In this document: positions 7,556 to 16,470 of the stretch, in pieces
Layout: each line of letters opens with the position of its first letter
Position numbering within the stretch: position 1 is the first letter of the stretch
Source: Janthinobacterium tructae
Lineage (GTDB): Bacteria; Pseudomonadota; Gammaproteobacteria; Burkholderiales; Burkholderiaceae_D
Assembly: GCF_006517255.1 (NCBI RefSeq)
Contig: NZ_CP041185.1
Span: 3,782,001 to 3,846,000 of the forward strand
Reading direction: 5' to 3'
DNA: 64,000 nt
Program-made: the position numbers and the translations under genes
The notes under the pieces: generated by a model
Told to the model about the DNA's origin: nothing
Seen by the model: only the letters and a program-made list of their open reading frames with translations
Databases searched by the model: none

Positions 7556-9709
7556 ATGAAAAAATCTTTAATCGCGCTCGCCATCCTGAGCAATTTCGCA
7601 CACGCCGACGAAGGCATGTGGATGCCCCAACAGCTGCCACAAGTAGCCAAGGAACTGAAAGCGGCCGGACTGAAACTCGATCCGACCACCCTGACCAAAC
7701 TGACCGAGTTCCCGATGGGCGCCATCGTCAGCCTGGGCGGTTGCTCGGCCTCGTTCGTCTCGCCGCAAGGCCTGGTTGCCACCAACCACCATTGCGTCTA
7801 CAACAGCGTGGCGGTCAATTCGACCAAGGAACGCGATTTGCTGGCCAACGGCTTCCTGGCCAAGACCTTCGCTGAAGAATTGCCGGCCGCCCCGGGCAGC
7901 CGCATCTTCGTCACCTCGGCCGTGACGAATGTCAGCGACAAGATCATCACTGCCGACGTGGCCAAGCTGCAAGGCAAGGCACGCATCGACGCGATCGAAA
8001 AAAACCAGAAAAAACTGGTCGCCGAATGCGAAAAAGAAGCCGGCTTCCGCTGCACCGTGTCGGCCTACTACGGCGGCCTGGAGTTCTACCTGATCAAGCA
8101 ACTGGAAATCCGCGACGTGCGCCTGGTACACGCGCCTCCAGCGGGCGTAGGCAAATTCGGCGGCGACACCGACAACTGGATGTGGCCACGCCACACGGGC
8201 GACTACGGTTTCTACCGCGCCTATGTCAGCCGCGATGGCAAGGCTGCCGACTTCAGCAAGGACAACGTGCCTTACCAGCCAAAACACGTGCTGAAACTGG
8301 CCAAGGATGGCTTGAAAGAAGGCGATTTCGTGATGGTCCTGGGCTACCCTGGCCGCACCAACCGTCACCGCCTGCCATCGGAAGTGGCCTACACGTTTGA
8401 CTGGAACTACCCGGCCTTCGTGAAAGCCTCGGGCGAAACCCTGGCCATCATCGCGCGCGAAACCAAGGACAACAAGGATGTCGCGCTGAAATACGCGGGT
8501 CAGGTCGCTGGCGTGAACAATTACTACAAGAACCGCCAAGGCATGCTCGATTCCTACGCCGGCAGCGACTTCCTGGCGCGCAAGACGACGGAACACGACG
8601 CCCTGAAAACCTGGGTCAATGCCACGCCAGCACGCAAGGCGGAATTTGCCGGCGACATCGAGCAGGTGGAAAAGCTGATCGCCGAGCGCGACGCCGACAC
8701 CAAGCGCGACTTCTTCCTCAGCTACGCACAGCCGCGCCTGCTCAACACGGCACGCAGCCTGTACCGCCTTGCGAACGAAAGCACCAAGGCCGATACGGAA
8801 CGCAAGTCCGGCTACCAGACGCGCGATTTGCCGCGCCTGACCTCGGGCGTCACGTCGGTCGAGCGCACCTACGACGAAAAAGTCGACAAGGCGCTGGTAC
8901 TGAACAGCCTGACCAAGTACGCCGCGCAACCGGCAGCACAACGCCGCGCCAGCTTTGACGCCGCCATCGGCATCAAGGACGGCATGTCGCCGGCCGAGCT
9001 GTCCGCCGCCCTGGACAAACTGTATGCGAACAGCAAGCTGGCCGACAAGGAAGAACGCGCAGCATGGCTGAAACGCACGCCAGCCGAATTCCAGGCCAGC
9101 AAGGACAGCTTCATCCAGGCAGCCGTCGCCATGTATCCGGATTCGCTGAAAAACGAAGCGGAAGACGAAGAACTGGCAGGCAAGATCCAGCAAGCCTACG
9201 CCAACTACATGAAAGCAAAAATTGCCTTCATGAAGAGCAAAGGACTGGCCGTCTACCCTGACGCCAACAGCACCTTGCGCGTCACGTTCGGCAAAGTTGC
9301 CGGCCGTGACCATGGCGCCGACGGCACCACCTGGACCGCTTTCACCACCGTCAATGGCGTCGCCGCCAAAGCCACGGGCGAAGGCGAGTTCAATGCACCA
9401 GCGAAACAACTGGCCGCCATCAAAGCCAAGGACTTCGGTAAATTCGTCGATCCCAAGCTGAAAACCGTGCCGGTCGACTACCTGGCCACCCTGGACATCA
9501 CCGGCGGCAACTCCGGTTCGGCTGCCCTGAACGCCAAAGGCGAATTCATCGGCCTGGCATTCGACGGCACGCTGGACTCGATCATTTCCGATTGGGACTA
9601 CAACAAGGCCAACACCCGTTCGATCCAGGTCGACCTGCGCTACATGCTGTGGAACATGAAACACATCGACCACGCCGACAACCTGCTGAAAGAAATGGGC
9701 GCTGAATAA
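7556..9709 (+). CDS. S46-family dipeptidyl peptidase (DPP7-like)
   Basis: 717 residues with a signal peptide ending FAHA at residue 17, so it acts in the periplasm. The trypsin-like catalytic residues of the family are visible: His in VATNHHC (residue 78 or 79), Asp in GGDTDNWMW (204 or 206) and Ser in GGNSGS (S653). S46 enzymes remove dipeptides from the N-terminus of oligopeptides. Eighteen residues after the catalytic Ser is a Gly (FDG, residue 671). In characterised members, Gly here goes with a hydrophobic P1 preference (DPP7) and Arg with an acidic one (DPP11), so I infer DPP7-like specificity. It is monocistronic, with its own promoter and terminator. Confidence 0.94.
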   Translation: MKKSLIALAILSNFAHADEGMWMPQQLPQVAKELKAAGLKLDPTTLTKLTEFPMGAIVSLGGCSASFVSPQGLVATNHHCVYNSVAVNSTKERDLLANGFLAKTFAEELPAAPGSRIFVTSAVTNVSDKIITADVAKLQGKARIDAIEKNQKKLVAECEKEAGFRCTVSAYYGGLEFYLIKQLEIRDVRLVHAPPAGVGKFGGDTDNWMWPRHTGDYGFYRAYVSRDGKAADFSKDNVPYQPKHVLKLAKDGLKEGDFVMVLGYPGRTNRHRLPSEVAYTFDWNYPAFVKASGETLAIIARETKDNKDVALKYAGQVAGVNNYYKNRQGMLDSYAGSDFLARKTTEHDALKTWVNATPARKAEFAGDIEQVEKLIAERDADTKRDFFLSYAQPRLLNTARSLYRLANESTKADTERKSGYQTRDLPRLTSGVTSVERTYDEKVDKALVLNSLTKYAAQPAAQRRASFDAAIGIKDGMSPAELSAALDKLYANSKLADKEERAAWLKRTPAEFQASKDSFIQAAVAMYPDSLKNEAEDEELAGKIQQAYANYMKAKIAFMKSKGLAVYPDANSTLRVTFGKVAGRDHGADGTTWTAFTTVNGVAAKATGEGEFNAPAKQLAAIKAKDFGKFVDPKLKTVPVDYLATLDITGGNSGSAALNAKGEFIGLAFDGTLDSIISDWDYNKANTRSIQVDLRYMLWNMKHIDHADNLLKEMGAE

Positions 9710-9746
9710 CAAAAAGCCATAACCCGGCAACGGGTGATATAGCCTG

Positions 9747-9774
9747 AGCCACTCCTGCGGGAGTGGCTTTTTTT
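9747..9774 (+). terminator. Rho-independent terminator after the S46 peptidase
   Basis: The stem AGCCACTCC (9747-9755) / GGAGTGGCT (9760-9768) is followed by seven T residues. It ends three bases before the stop codon of the convergent gene. Confidence 0.92.
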
Positions 9775-9777
9775 CGC

Positions 9778-10356
9778 CTAGCGTTTTACTTTGCCAAAGC
9801 GAAAAGGCACAGCTTGCTCCGCGCCAAACACTGGCCCACGGCCACTTCCCAGCGGCAGCATGACCCGCCGGCCATCCTGCAGCAGCAAGGCCAGGTCGGC
9901 GCCGGGAAAGCGCTGCGCCAGCAGCCGATACGCCGGCCGGGCGATGCCCGTGGCGGGAATCACGATGCGATAATCGGCCTCGCCAAAATCGAGCAGCAGC
10001 GCGGGAGCCTCAGATCCCGGCAGCGCCGTGATGCGCAAGCGCGTGCGTCCCTTGACGAGCTCGAAGACTGACCACAGGGGCAAGCTGCGCCGCATGGCGC
10101 CGATCTGCAGCTGCGGCGCCTGGCCCGCGTCCGCCGACGTCAGCAAGACATCGGGCCGTTCCTCCGATACTGCCCCATCGACGGCCAGCAGCCAGCCCCG
10201 GTAGCGTATCAGCGCGCCTCGTCCGGCGGCCGTCACGGCCCCGCCCTGCGCCACGGGTTCGTTGCTTGCCGGCAAGTGCAACGGCGCCGCCTGTGCCGCC
10301 AGGGATATCCACCACACCAGTGCCGCCATCGCTGCCGCATTCGCCGTCTTCAGCAT
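9778..10356 (-). CDS. Hypothetical exported protein
   Basis: 192 residues, of unrecognised family. The N-terminus MLKTANAAAMAALVWWISLAAQAAP is a signal peptide with an AQA cleavage site near residue 23. The rest is rich in Ala, Leu, Arg and beta-prone strands. It has no cysteine in the mature part and no motif I can name. GGGGAGG just before the ATG at 10356 fixes the start; an upstream in-frame extension adds basic residues ahead of the signal and is unlikely. It is convergent with the S46 peptidase and divergent from the M14 peptidase, with no obvious operon partner. Confidence 0.7.
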   Translation of the reverse strand: MLKTANAAAMAALVWWISLAAQAAPLHLPASNEPVAQGGAVTAAGRGALIRYRGWLLAVDGAVSEERPDVLLTSADAGQAPQLQIGAMRRSLPLWSVFELVKGRTRLRITALPGSEAPALLLDFGEADYRIVIPATGIARPAYRLLAQRFPGADLALLLQDGRRVMLPLGSGRGPVFGAEQAVPFRFGKVKR

Positions 10357-10442
10357 GCCGCCTCCCCTTGCCCGTGAAACGTATTCATAGCACAAGTACT
10401 CCAGCAAGCCCCTGCGGCGCATCAAGGCAGGAGCGCCGGTGC

Positions 10443-10448
10443 TACAAT
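10443..10448 (+). promoter_or_regulatory. Possible -10 box of the M14 peptidase gene
   Basis: TACAAT lies about 60 bases before the ATG at 10507, in the 150-bp divergent gap. The -35 region is not convincing. Confidence 0.3.
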
Positions 10449-10506
10449 TGGCCCCTAGCGGGCGTACTTACCCAGCGCGCCTTCCCCCTCCCAGACTCAG
10501 ACCGCT

Positions 10507-12195
10507 ATGCCACCAGACTTGCGCACGACCTACGAACTCGGTAACCACAACCAGACCACGACCTGGCTGGAATGCATCACCTTCTACAAGGATCTCGCCG
10601 CACGCTATCCACACGTGCTGCATTTCGAACAGATCGGCCTGTCCGACTCGGGCGTGCCCATCCACGCTGGCGTCGTCAGCGCGGACGGCGTGTTCGACCG
10701 CGAGCAAATCAAGCGCGCAGGGCGCACCGTTTTCTTCAACAACAACGGCATCCACCCGGGCGAACCGGAAGGCATCGACGCCTGCATGGCCATCGTGCGC
10801 GACCTCTGCACGGATTCTGCACGCCTGGCGGCGCTGGGCAGCACCGTGCTGCTGTTCATTCCGATCTACAACGTCGATGGCAGCCTGAACCGCGCCAACA
10901 CCTCGCGCGTGAACCAGGATGGCCCGGAGCAATTCGGTTTCCGCGGCAATAGCCGCCACCTGGACCTGAACCGCGATTTCATCAAGTGCGACAGCCTGAA
11001 CGCGCAAGTGTTCAACCGCCTGCTAGCCAGCTGGGACCCGGACGTGATGGTCGACACACATACGTCGAACGGCGCCGACTACCCGTACACGATGACCCTG
11101 ATCCACACGCAGACGGATAAGCTGGGCAATGGCCTGGGTCCCTTCCTGCAAGACACCATGCTGCCGCACATCTTTGCGGCCATGGAAAGCGCTGGCTGGC
11201 CCACCTGCCCGTATGTGAATCCCGTCAAGGATAGCCCGGACCACGGCATCGCCGAATTCCTCGAAGTGCCGCGTTTCTCGACCGGTTTTGCGGCCCTGCA
11301 TCACGTCATCGGTTTCATGCCGGAAACGCATATGCTCAAACCGTTTGCCGACCGCTACGCTTCCATGCGTGCCCTGCTCGACATCACGATGGCGTTTACC
11401 ATCGAACATGGCGAGACAATCCGCCAATTGCGCGCGCAAGCCAAGGCGGCGGGCCGCACGCAGGCGGAATGGCCGATCCACTGGACCATGAACGAAGAGC
11501 AAGCGTCGACCTTCCCCTTCAAGGGCTACGCGGCGCAATACACGCCGAGTATCCTGGGCGACTACCAGCGCCTGTCCTACGACCGTTCGCAGCCGTGGGA
11601 GCGCGATATCGCCTACTACAACCGCTTCGATGCGGACGTCACCGTGGCCGCGCCGAAAGCCTATGTGGTGCCGCAAGCCTGGCGCGAAGTCATCGAGCGC
11701 CTGCGCTGGAACGGCGTGGAAATGAGCCGCATCACCGCCGAACAGACGCTAACGGCACGCTATTACCACATCGCATCCGTCGGCACGCGCGCCACCGCCT
11801 ATGAAGGCCATATGTTCCACGATACGGTGGAAGTGGAAGCGCGCTCGGGCCAGTTCACCGTGCAGGCGGGCGACTATGTAGTGTCCCTGGAGCAGGACAA
11901 CGCGCGCTACGCAGTGGAAACGCTGGAACCGCAGGCGCACGACAGTTTCTTCCGCTGGGGCTTCTTCAACAGCGTGCTGGAGAAGAAAGAAGCGTTTTCC
12001 GATTACGTGTTCGAAGACATGGCATCCGAACTGCTGCGCGACGAACCGGCGCTGGCGGCCAAGTTTGCCGAGTGGAAAGCAGCCAACCCGGCCCTGCTGA
12101 GCAACCAGGAAGCCGTGCTCGATTTCATCTTTGAGCACTGCCAGCGCTTTGCCGAACCGGAATGGCGGCGCTACCCGGTCATTGCCCTGATGTAA
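10507..12195 (+). CDS. M14-family zinc carboxypeptidase
   Basis: 562 residues without a signal peptide, so probably cytoplasmic. The N-terminal half is an M14 peptidase domain. Zinc ligands H83 and E86 lie in HPGEPEG and the third ligand H185 in VDTHTSNG. NVDGSLNRANTSRVNQDGPEQ is the substrate-side block. The C-terminal 250 residues are an accessory region without a motif I recognise. This longer architecture is seen in uncharacterised bacterial M14 proteins, so substrate and physiological role cannot be stated. No strong ribosome-binding site precedes the ATG. Confidence 0.88.
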   Translation: MPPDLRTTYELGNHNQTTTWLECITFYKDLAARYPHVLHFEQIGLSDSGVPIHAGVVSADGVFDREQIKRAGRTVFFNNNGIHPGEPEGIDACMAIVRDLCTDSARLAALGSTVLLFIPIYNVDGSLNRANTSRVNQDGPEQFGFRGNSRHLDLNRDFIKCDSLNAQVFNRLLASWDPDVMVDTHTSNGADYPYTMTLIHTQTDKLGNGLGPFLQDTMLPHIFAAMESAGWPTCPYVNPVKDSPDHGIAEFLEVPRFSTGFAALHHVIGFMPETHMLKPFADRYASMRALLDITMAFTIEHGETIRQLRAQAKAAGRTQAEWPIHWTMNEEQASTFPFKGYAAQYTPSILGDYQRLSYDRSQPWERDIAYYNRFDADVTVAAPKAYVVPQAWREVIERLRWNGVEMSRITAEQTLTARYYHIASVGTRATAYEGHMFHDTVEVEARSGQFTVQAGDYVVSLEQDNARYAVETLEPQAHDSFFRWGFFNSVLEKKEAFSDYVFEDMASELLRDEPALAAKFAEWKAANPALLSNQEAVLDFIFEHCQRFAEPEWRRYPVIALM

Positions 12196-12223
12196 ATCCG
12201 GGCTGCAGCAACTGCAACATCCT

Positions 12224-12260
12224 GGCGCCGCATCGGAGATCCCGGTGCGGCGCCTCTTTC
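12224..12260 (+). terminator. Probable terminator after the M14 peptidase
   Basis: The stem GGCGCCGCA (12224-12232) / TGCGGCGCC (12246-12254) is followed by the short T-rich tail TCTTTC. Confidence 0.5.
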
Positions 12261-12285
12261 TGTGCCCTGCCCACAAGGTAATCCC

Positions 12286-14436
12286 ATGCACTACGCACTG
12301 AACCTGCGCACCTTTATTTACAGCCATTATTTCTACCTGGGCTTGCGCGTGGCCGTCGGCCTGGTGGGCCTGGCCTTGCTGGTCCAGGAAATCAGCGACA
12401 GTGCCACCGCCATGACGGTATGCATCGGCGCCCTGTGCACGACCCTGATGGACATGCCCAGCCCGCTGCGCCACAAGTTCAACGAAATGCTGGCTTCCGT
12501 GCTGCTGTGCAGCGCCGTCACCTTATTAATCAGCCTGTGCGGGCCCGTGCAGTGGCTGTTGATGACGGTACTCGTGCTGGTGAGTTTTCTCGCCAGCATG
12601 ATGGTGGTGTACGGCAAGAAATCCATGCCCTTGCAGCTGGCCGCCCTGTTCATCATGACCATGTCGATGGAGCATCAGATGACGTGGCAGCAATCATTTC
12701 ACCACGCGGGCCTGTTCATGCTCGGTGGCCTCATCTATCTGGCCTATGCCATGGCCATCGCCTGGGTCTTGCGCCACCGCATCAAACAGCAAGTGCTGGC
12801 CGAAGCCCTGTTCGAGTTAGCCGCCTACATCGACATCAAGGCCGATTTCTACGACACGCGTTTCAATTTGACGGAGCAATTCAACAAGCTGGTGCGCCAT
12901 CAAAGCATTTTGGCCGACCGCCAGCAAGCGTCGCGCGATTTGATCTTGCGCAGCCACAAGAACAGCAAGGATGCCATCGTGGTGCAGGTGCACGTGTGCA
13001 TGCTCGATTTATACGAGCTGATTCTTTCCACGCACACCGATTACGCGCTGCTGCGCCAGCACCTGGCCGACTCCGACGTGCTCAAATCCTTGCACGACCT
13101 CGCTTACAAGGCGGCGCGCGATATCGAAGCCGTGGCGTATGCCGTCACGCGCAAGCGCGCCTCGTATGCGCAGATCAGCTATGACAAGGAATGGGCCGAT
13201 ATTGAAGCGGAAATTGCCCGCCTGCACGCACAAGGCGACGCTGCGCAGGAAGCGCTGGCCACCCTGCGCGCGCAGCGCAACAAGATCCGCGCGATTCTGA
13301 AGATGATAGTTGAGCTGCACCTGGCCACGCAAAAAGTCTACGCCAACGTGCCGTTCTGGAGCGGCGCGGACATGGCGCCGTTCTTGTCGCAGCAGAAATA
13401 CGAACTCAAAACCCTGCTGTCGAATCTGCGCCTGGACTCGCCCGTGTTCCGCTTCGCCCTGCGCGTGTCGATGGCCATCTCGGTGGGATTGCTGATCGGC
13501 CACTGGCTGCCGTATGCGGCGCACAGCTACTGGATCGTGCTGACCATCGTCATCATCCTGCGCCCCACCTTCAGCATGACGCGCCAGCGCCGCGCCGACC
13601 GCATCATCGGCACCATCATCGGCTGCGTGGTCACGGCCATCGTGATCCGCTTCGTGCACAGCAATATCGTGCTGATGGCCATTTTATTTCTCTCCATCGT
13701 GGCCACGCCCACCTTCATCTATTTGCGCTACCGCTACACGGCCATCGCCGTCAGCCTGATGATCTTGCTGCAAATGCACCTGGTGGCGCCCAGTAATCCG
13801 AACCTCGTCAGCGAACGCCTGATCGACACGCTGATCGGCGCGGCGGTGGCCACCGTGTTCAGCTTTGTGCTGGCCAACTGGGAGTACCAGAGCCTGCCAC
13901 GCCTGGTGCGCCAGGTGCTCAACGTGAACCTCAGCTATATGCAGGCCAGCTTCGCGCTGCTGCAGGGAAAATGTTTCGATGATTTCGCCTACCGCATCGA
14001 GCGCAAGCGCCTGATGGACAGCCTGGCCGCGCTCAGCTCGGCACTCGTGCGCATGCTCGATGAACCGGCCAGCAAGCAGCGGGCCGTGGAAGACATCAAC
14101 CTGTTCATCGTGCAAAATTACCTGCTGGTGGCCCATGTGGCGGCACTGCGTTCGATCCTGGGCCGGCATGCCAGCCAGCTGCCTGTCGCGCCCGTCAACG
14201 CCCTGCTTGGACACAGCCATACGCAAGTGTGCCTGACCCTGTCACGCGCGCTGGAGCAACTCGACGACAAGGCCGCCATCTGCGCCCCGCTGGCTACCCC
14301 TGCCGCGCCGCCTGTCAGCGACGTAGCCTGGTCGGGCTGGCCGCTGGTCAAGCGACGCATCCGGTTGTTGCAGGAAGATGCGGACAAGATCGTGGTACAT
14401 AGCGCGGCGATCGTGCATATCGTCTCACCGCGCTAA
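12286..14436 (+). CDS. FUSC/YccS-family inner-membrane protein
   Basis: 716 residues, almost the length of E. coli YccS. An N-terminal hydrophobic block (about residues 20-170) and a second one (about 385-530) each supply several membrane spans, separated by a cytoplasmic helical region. The conserved FUSC stretch RPTFSMTRQRRADRIIGT lies at the start of the second block. Proteins of this class are related to aromatic-acid efflux (AaeB) and fusaric-acid resistance pumps, but no outer-membrane or membrane-fusion partner gene is adjacent. The start is the ATG at 12286, with AAGG upstream. A GTG eight codons earlier is possible but less likely. It is convergent with the S9 peptidase, 11 bases away. 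Confidence 0.88.
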   Translation: MHYALNLRTFIYSHYFYLGLRVAVGLVGLALLVQEISDSATAMTVCIGALCTTLMDMPSPLRHKFNEMLASVLLCSAVTLLISLCGPVQWLLMTVLVLVSFLASMMVVYGKKSMPLQLAALFIMTMSMEHQMTWQQSFHHAGLFMLGGLIYLAYAMAIAWVLRHRIKQQVLAEALFELAAYIDIKADFYDTRFNLTEQFNKLVRHQSILADRQQASRDLILRSHKNSKDAIVVQVHVCMLDLYELILSTHTDYALLRQHLADSDVLKSLHDLAYKAARDIEAVAYAVTRKRASYAQISYDKEWADIEAEIARLHAQGDAAQEALATLRAQRNKIRAILKMIVELHLATQKVYANVPFWSGADMAPFLSQQKYELKTLLSNLRLDSPVFRFALRVSMAISVGLLIGHWLPYAAHSYWIVLTIVIILRPTFSMTRQRRADRIIGTIIGCVVTAIVIRFVHSNIVLMAILFLSIVATPTFIYLRYRYTAIAVSLMILLQMHLVAPSNPNLVSERLIDTLIGAAVATVFSFVLANWEYQSLPRLVRQVLNVNLSYMQASFALLQGKCFDDFAYRIERKRLMDSLAALSSALVRMLDEPASKQRAVEDINLFIVQNYLLVAHVAALRSILGRHASQLPVAPVNALLGHSHTQVCLTLSRALEQLDDKAAICAPLATPAAPPVSDVAWSGWPLVKRRIRLLQEDADKIVVHSAAIVHIVSPR

Positions 14437-14447
14437 ACCGCAGCGAT

Positions 14448-16403
14448 TTATTTCAGATAGCGTTCAAACCAGCCGATGGTGCGCTGCTGCAAGTCGCGCT
14501 GGTGTTCGGGCTTGCGGAAGGAATGGCCTTCGCCGTCGTAGATGAACAGGCTGGACGGCACGCCCATGGCGCGCAAGCCGTGCCAGAATTCCAGCGACTG
14601 GGCGGCCGGCGTTTCCACGTCGCGCTCGCCCACGTAGATCAGGGTCGGTGTCTTGGCCGCCTTGATCGATTCGATGGGCGAGGCACGGCGGTAAACCTCG
14701 GGCTTGTCATACGCGGACGCGCCGAAGAAGGGGATCATCCACTGGTTGATGCCGTTCTGACCGTAATAACTGATCCAGTTCGATACGCCCGCGCCCGCCA
14801 CGGCGGCCTTGAAGCGGTCGCTGTGCGTGACGCCCCACATGGTCATGAAGCCGCCATACGAATGGCCGATCAGGCCCAGGCGCTGGCCGTCGACGGGCGC
14901 CACTTTTTCCACCGCATCGATACCGGCCAGGATGTCGCGCCAGTCGCCGCCGCCAAAGTCGGCCATGTTGGCGCGCGTAAACGCCTGGCCCTGGCCAAAG
15001 CTGCCGCGCGGATTCGGCAGGAAGACGAAATAGCCTTTTTGCGTCAATTCCTCGATCACGGTGCTCGCTGCCACATAACGGGGCGAGGCGGCAGCGCCCG
15101 GGCCGCCATGCACGTTGACGATCATCGGGTAGCGCTTGCCGGCCTCCACCGACAACGGTCCCAGCAACCAGCCCTGCACCTTGTATTGCTCGTTGTTCCA
15201 GCCCACGTTCTGCACCGTCAGCTGCGGCGCAAAGCCGTCATTGTCGCGCGTGATCTTTTTCAGCTGGCCCACCGGTCCCGCCACCAGGTAGCTGGCGTGC
15301 GTAAAATCTTCCTGTGCGGCAGCGGCTTGCCGCCCATCGGCGCTGAACGACAGACGGCCATCGCTGCCGCTACTGCTGATCTCACCGAGCAGCACCGGCT
15401 GGGCCGGACCGCTTTGCGCATCGACAGGCACCAGCGCCAGCTGCGAATCGATCAGCGCAGTCGCCAGCAAGCCGGCGCCGCGCCAGACGACGCCATTGAA
15501 GGTACCGCGATAGTCTTGCGTAAGATTGCGCGGCGTGCCGCCGGCCAGCGGCACGGTGTAGATATCGCCGCCGATGGAGCCGAAATCGCTCATCAGGCCA
15601 CCGATGAAGGCCACCGTCTTGCCATCCGGCGAGACGGAAGGCAGGTTCAGCTGCATGGCCGGTGATGCGATCACGCGCAGGGCGCCCGTGGCCGCATCGA
15701 TATGGCTGAGCTTGGCGACCCACCAGTTGCTGTCGCCATTGCCTTGCGCGCTGGTGGCGACAAAGCCGCGGCCATCGGGCGTCCAGCTGTATTCATACAC
15801 ATAGGTGTCGCTTGGTGACAGCAAACGCGGTTCGCCGCCGCTCACCGCCACCACCGCGATGCGCTGGGCATCGTCTTCGCTGCCCACTTCGCCCACCTGC
15901 CGCACGCCCGCCTCCACGGCGCCGGCCAGCTTGCGCGCGCCCACCGTGGCGAGCAGGGCCAGCTGCTTGCCGTCCGGCGACCAGCGCGCCGTACCGGCCA
16001 CGCCCTTGATACTGGTCAACACGCGCACCGGCGCCTGCGACAGGGTGGCCAGGTACAGCTGCGCCGTGCCCGCCTTGGCGTCGTAGCCGACGAAAGCCAG
16101 CTGCCTGCCGTCCGGCGACCAGCTGGGCTTGTCGTAAGAACACACGCTGCATGGATCGAATTGCTGCACGATGGCGCCGTTGGCGGCGTCGCGCACGACG
16201 ATGACTGCATGCGGGCGCTGCGGCTGCGGCTGTTCCGCCGCCTTGCTCGATTCAATGGCGGCGATGTGCTGGCCATTGGCCGACAGGGCCACGGCGCGGT
16301 AATCGCGCAATGCCGGCTCGGTGGCAGGGGCGGCCTGCGCCACGCTCACCAGAAGGCCGCTAGCCAGCAGGCCGCAGGCGGCCAGATCAGTTATTTTCAT
16401 CAT
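14448..16403 (-). CDS. S9-family serine peptidase (prolyl-oligopeptidase type), exported
   Basis: 651 residues with a signal peptide (MMKITDL to VAQAAPA). An N-terminal beta-propeller with repeated WSPDGxxLA motifs shields a C-terminal alpha/beta-hydrolase domain. The catalytic triad is S515 in GHSYGGF, D595 in GERDVETP and H627 in EGHSF. S9C-type enzymes cut acyl- or dipeptides from short peptides. The start is the ATG at 16403 (or 16400, one codon later). Upstream in-frame sequence lies in the permease terminator and is not coding. With the S46 and M14 enzymes it forms a peptide-degrading set, though they are not in one operon. Confidence 0.93.
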   Translation of the reverse strand: MMKITDLAACGLLASGLLVSVAQAAPATEPALRDYRAVALSANGQHIAAIESSKAAEQPQPQRPHAVIVVRDAANGAIVQQFDPCSVCSYDKPSWSPDGRQLAFVGYDAKAGTAQLYLATLSQAPVRVLTSIKGVAGTARWSPDGKQLALLATVGARKLAGAVEAGVRQVGEVGSEDDAQRIAVVAVSGGEPRLLSPSDTYVYEYSWTPDGRGFVATSAQGNGDSNWWVAKLSHIDAATGALRVIASPAMQLNLPSVSPDGKTVAFIGGLMSDFGSIGGDIYTVPLAGGTPRNLTQDYRGTFNGVVWRGAGLLATALIDSQLALVPVDAQSGPAQPVLLGEISSSGSDGRLSFSADGRQAAAAQEDFTHASYLVAGPVGQLKKITRDNDGFAPQLTVQNVGWNNEQYKVQGWLLGPLSVEAGKRYPMIVNVHGGPGAAASPRYVAASTVIEELTQKGYFVFLPNPRGSFGQGQAFTRANMADFGGGDWRDILAGIDAVEKVAPVDGQRLGLIGHSYGGFMTMWGVTHSDRFKAAVAGAGVSNWISYYGQNGINQWMIPFFGASAYDKPEVYRRASPIESIKAAKTPTLIYVGERDVETPAAQSLEFWHGLRAMGVPSSLFIYDGEGHSFRKPEHQRDLQQRTIGWFERYLK

Positions 16404-16421
16404 GTAAATTCCGGTTAGAAA

Positions 16422-16453
16422 TAAAAAAAACCGCCGGCAAGCGCGGCGGTTTT
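16422..16453 (-). terminator. Rho-independent terminator after the APC transporter
   Basis: On the minus strand, a GC-rich stem (CCGCCG, 16431-16436, with CGGCGG, 16444-16449) flanked by A/T tracts ends in eight T residues. Confidence 0.85.
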
Positions 16454-16470
16454 GGATGGAACAGGCTGCA

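Noticed and set aside
7568..9730. A 720-codon minus-strand open frame opposite the S46 peptidase
   Set aside because: It has low-complexity Val/Gly/Phe/Arg composition, no domain, and overlaps the terminator; the plus-strand gene has all the catalytic motifs.
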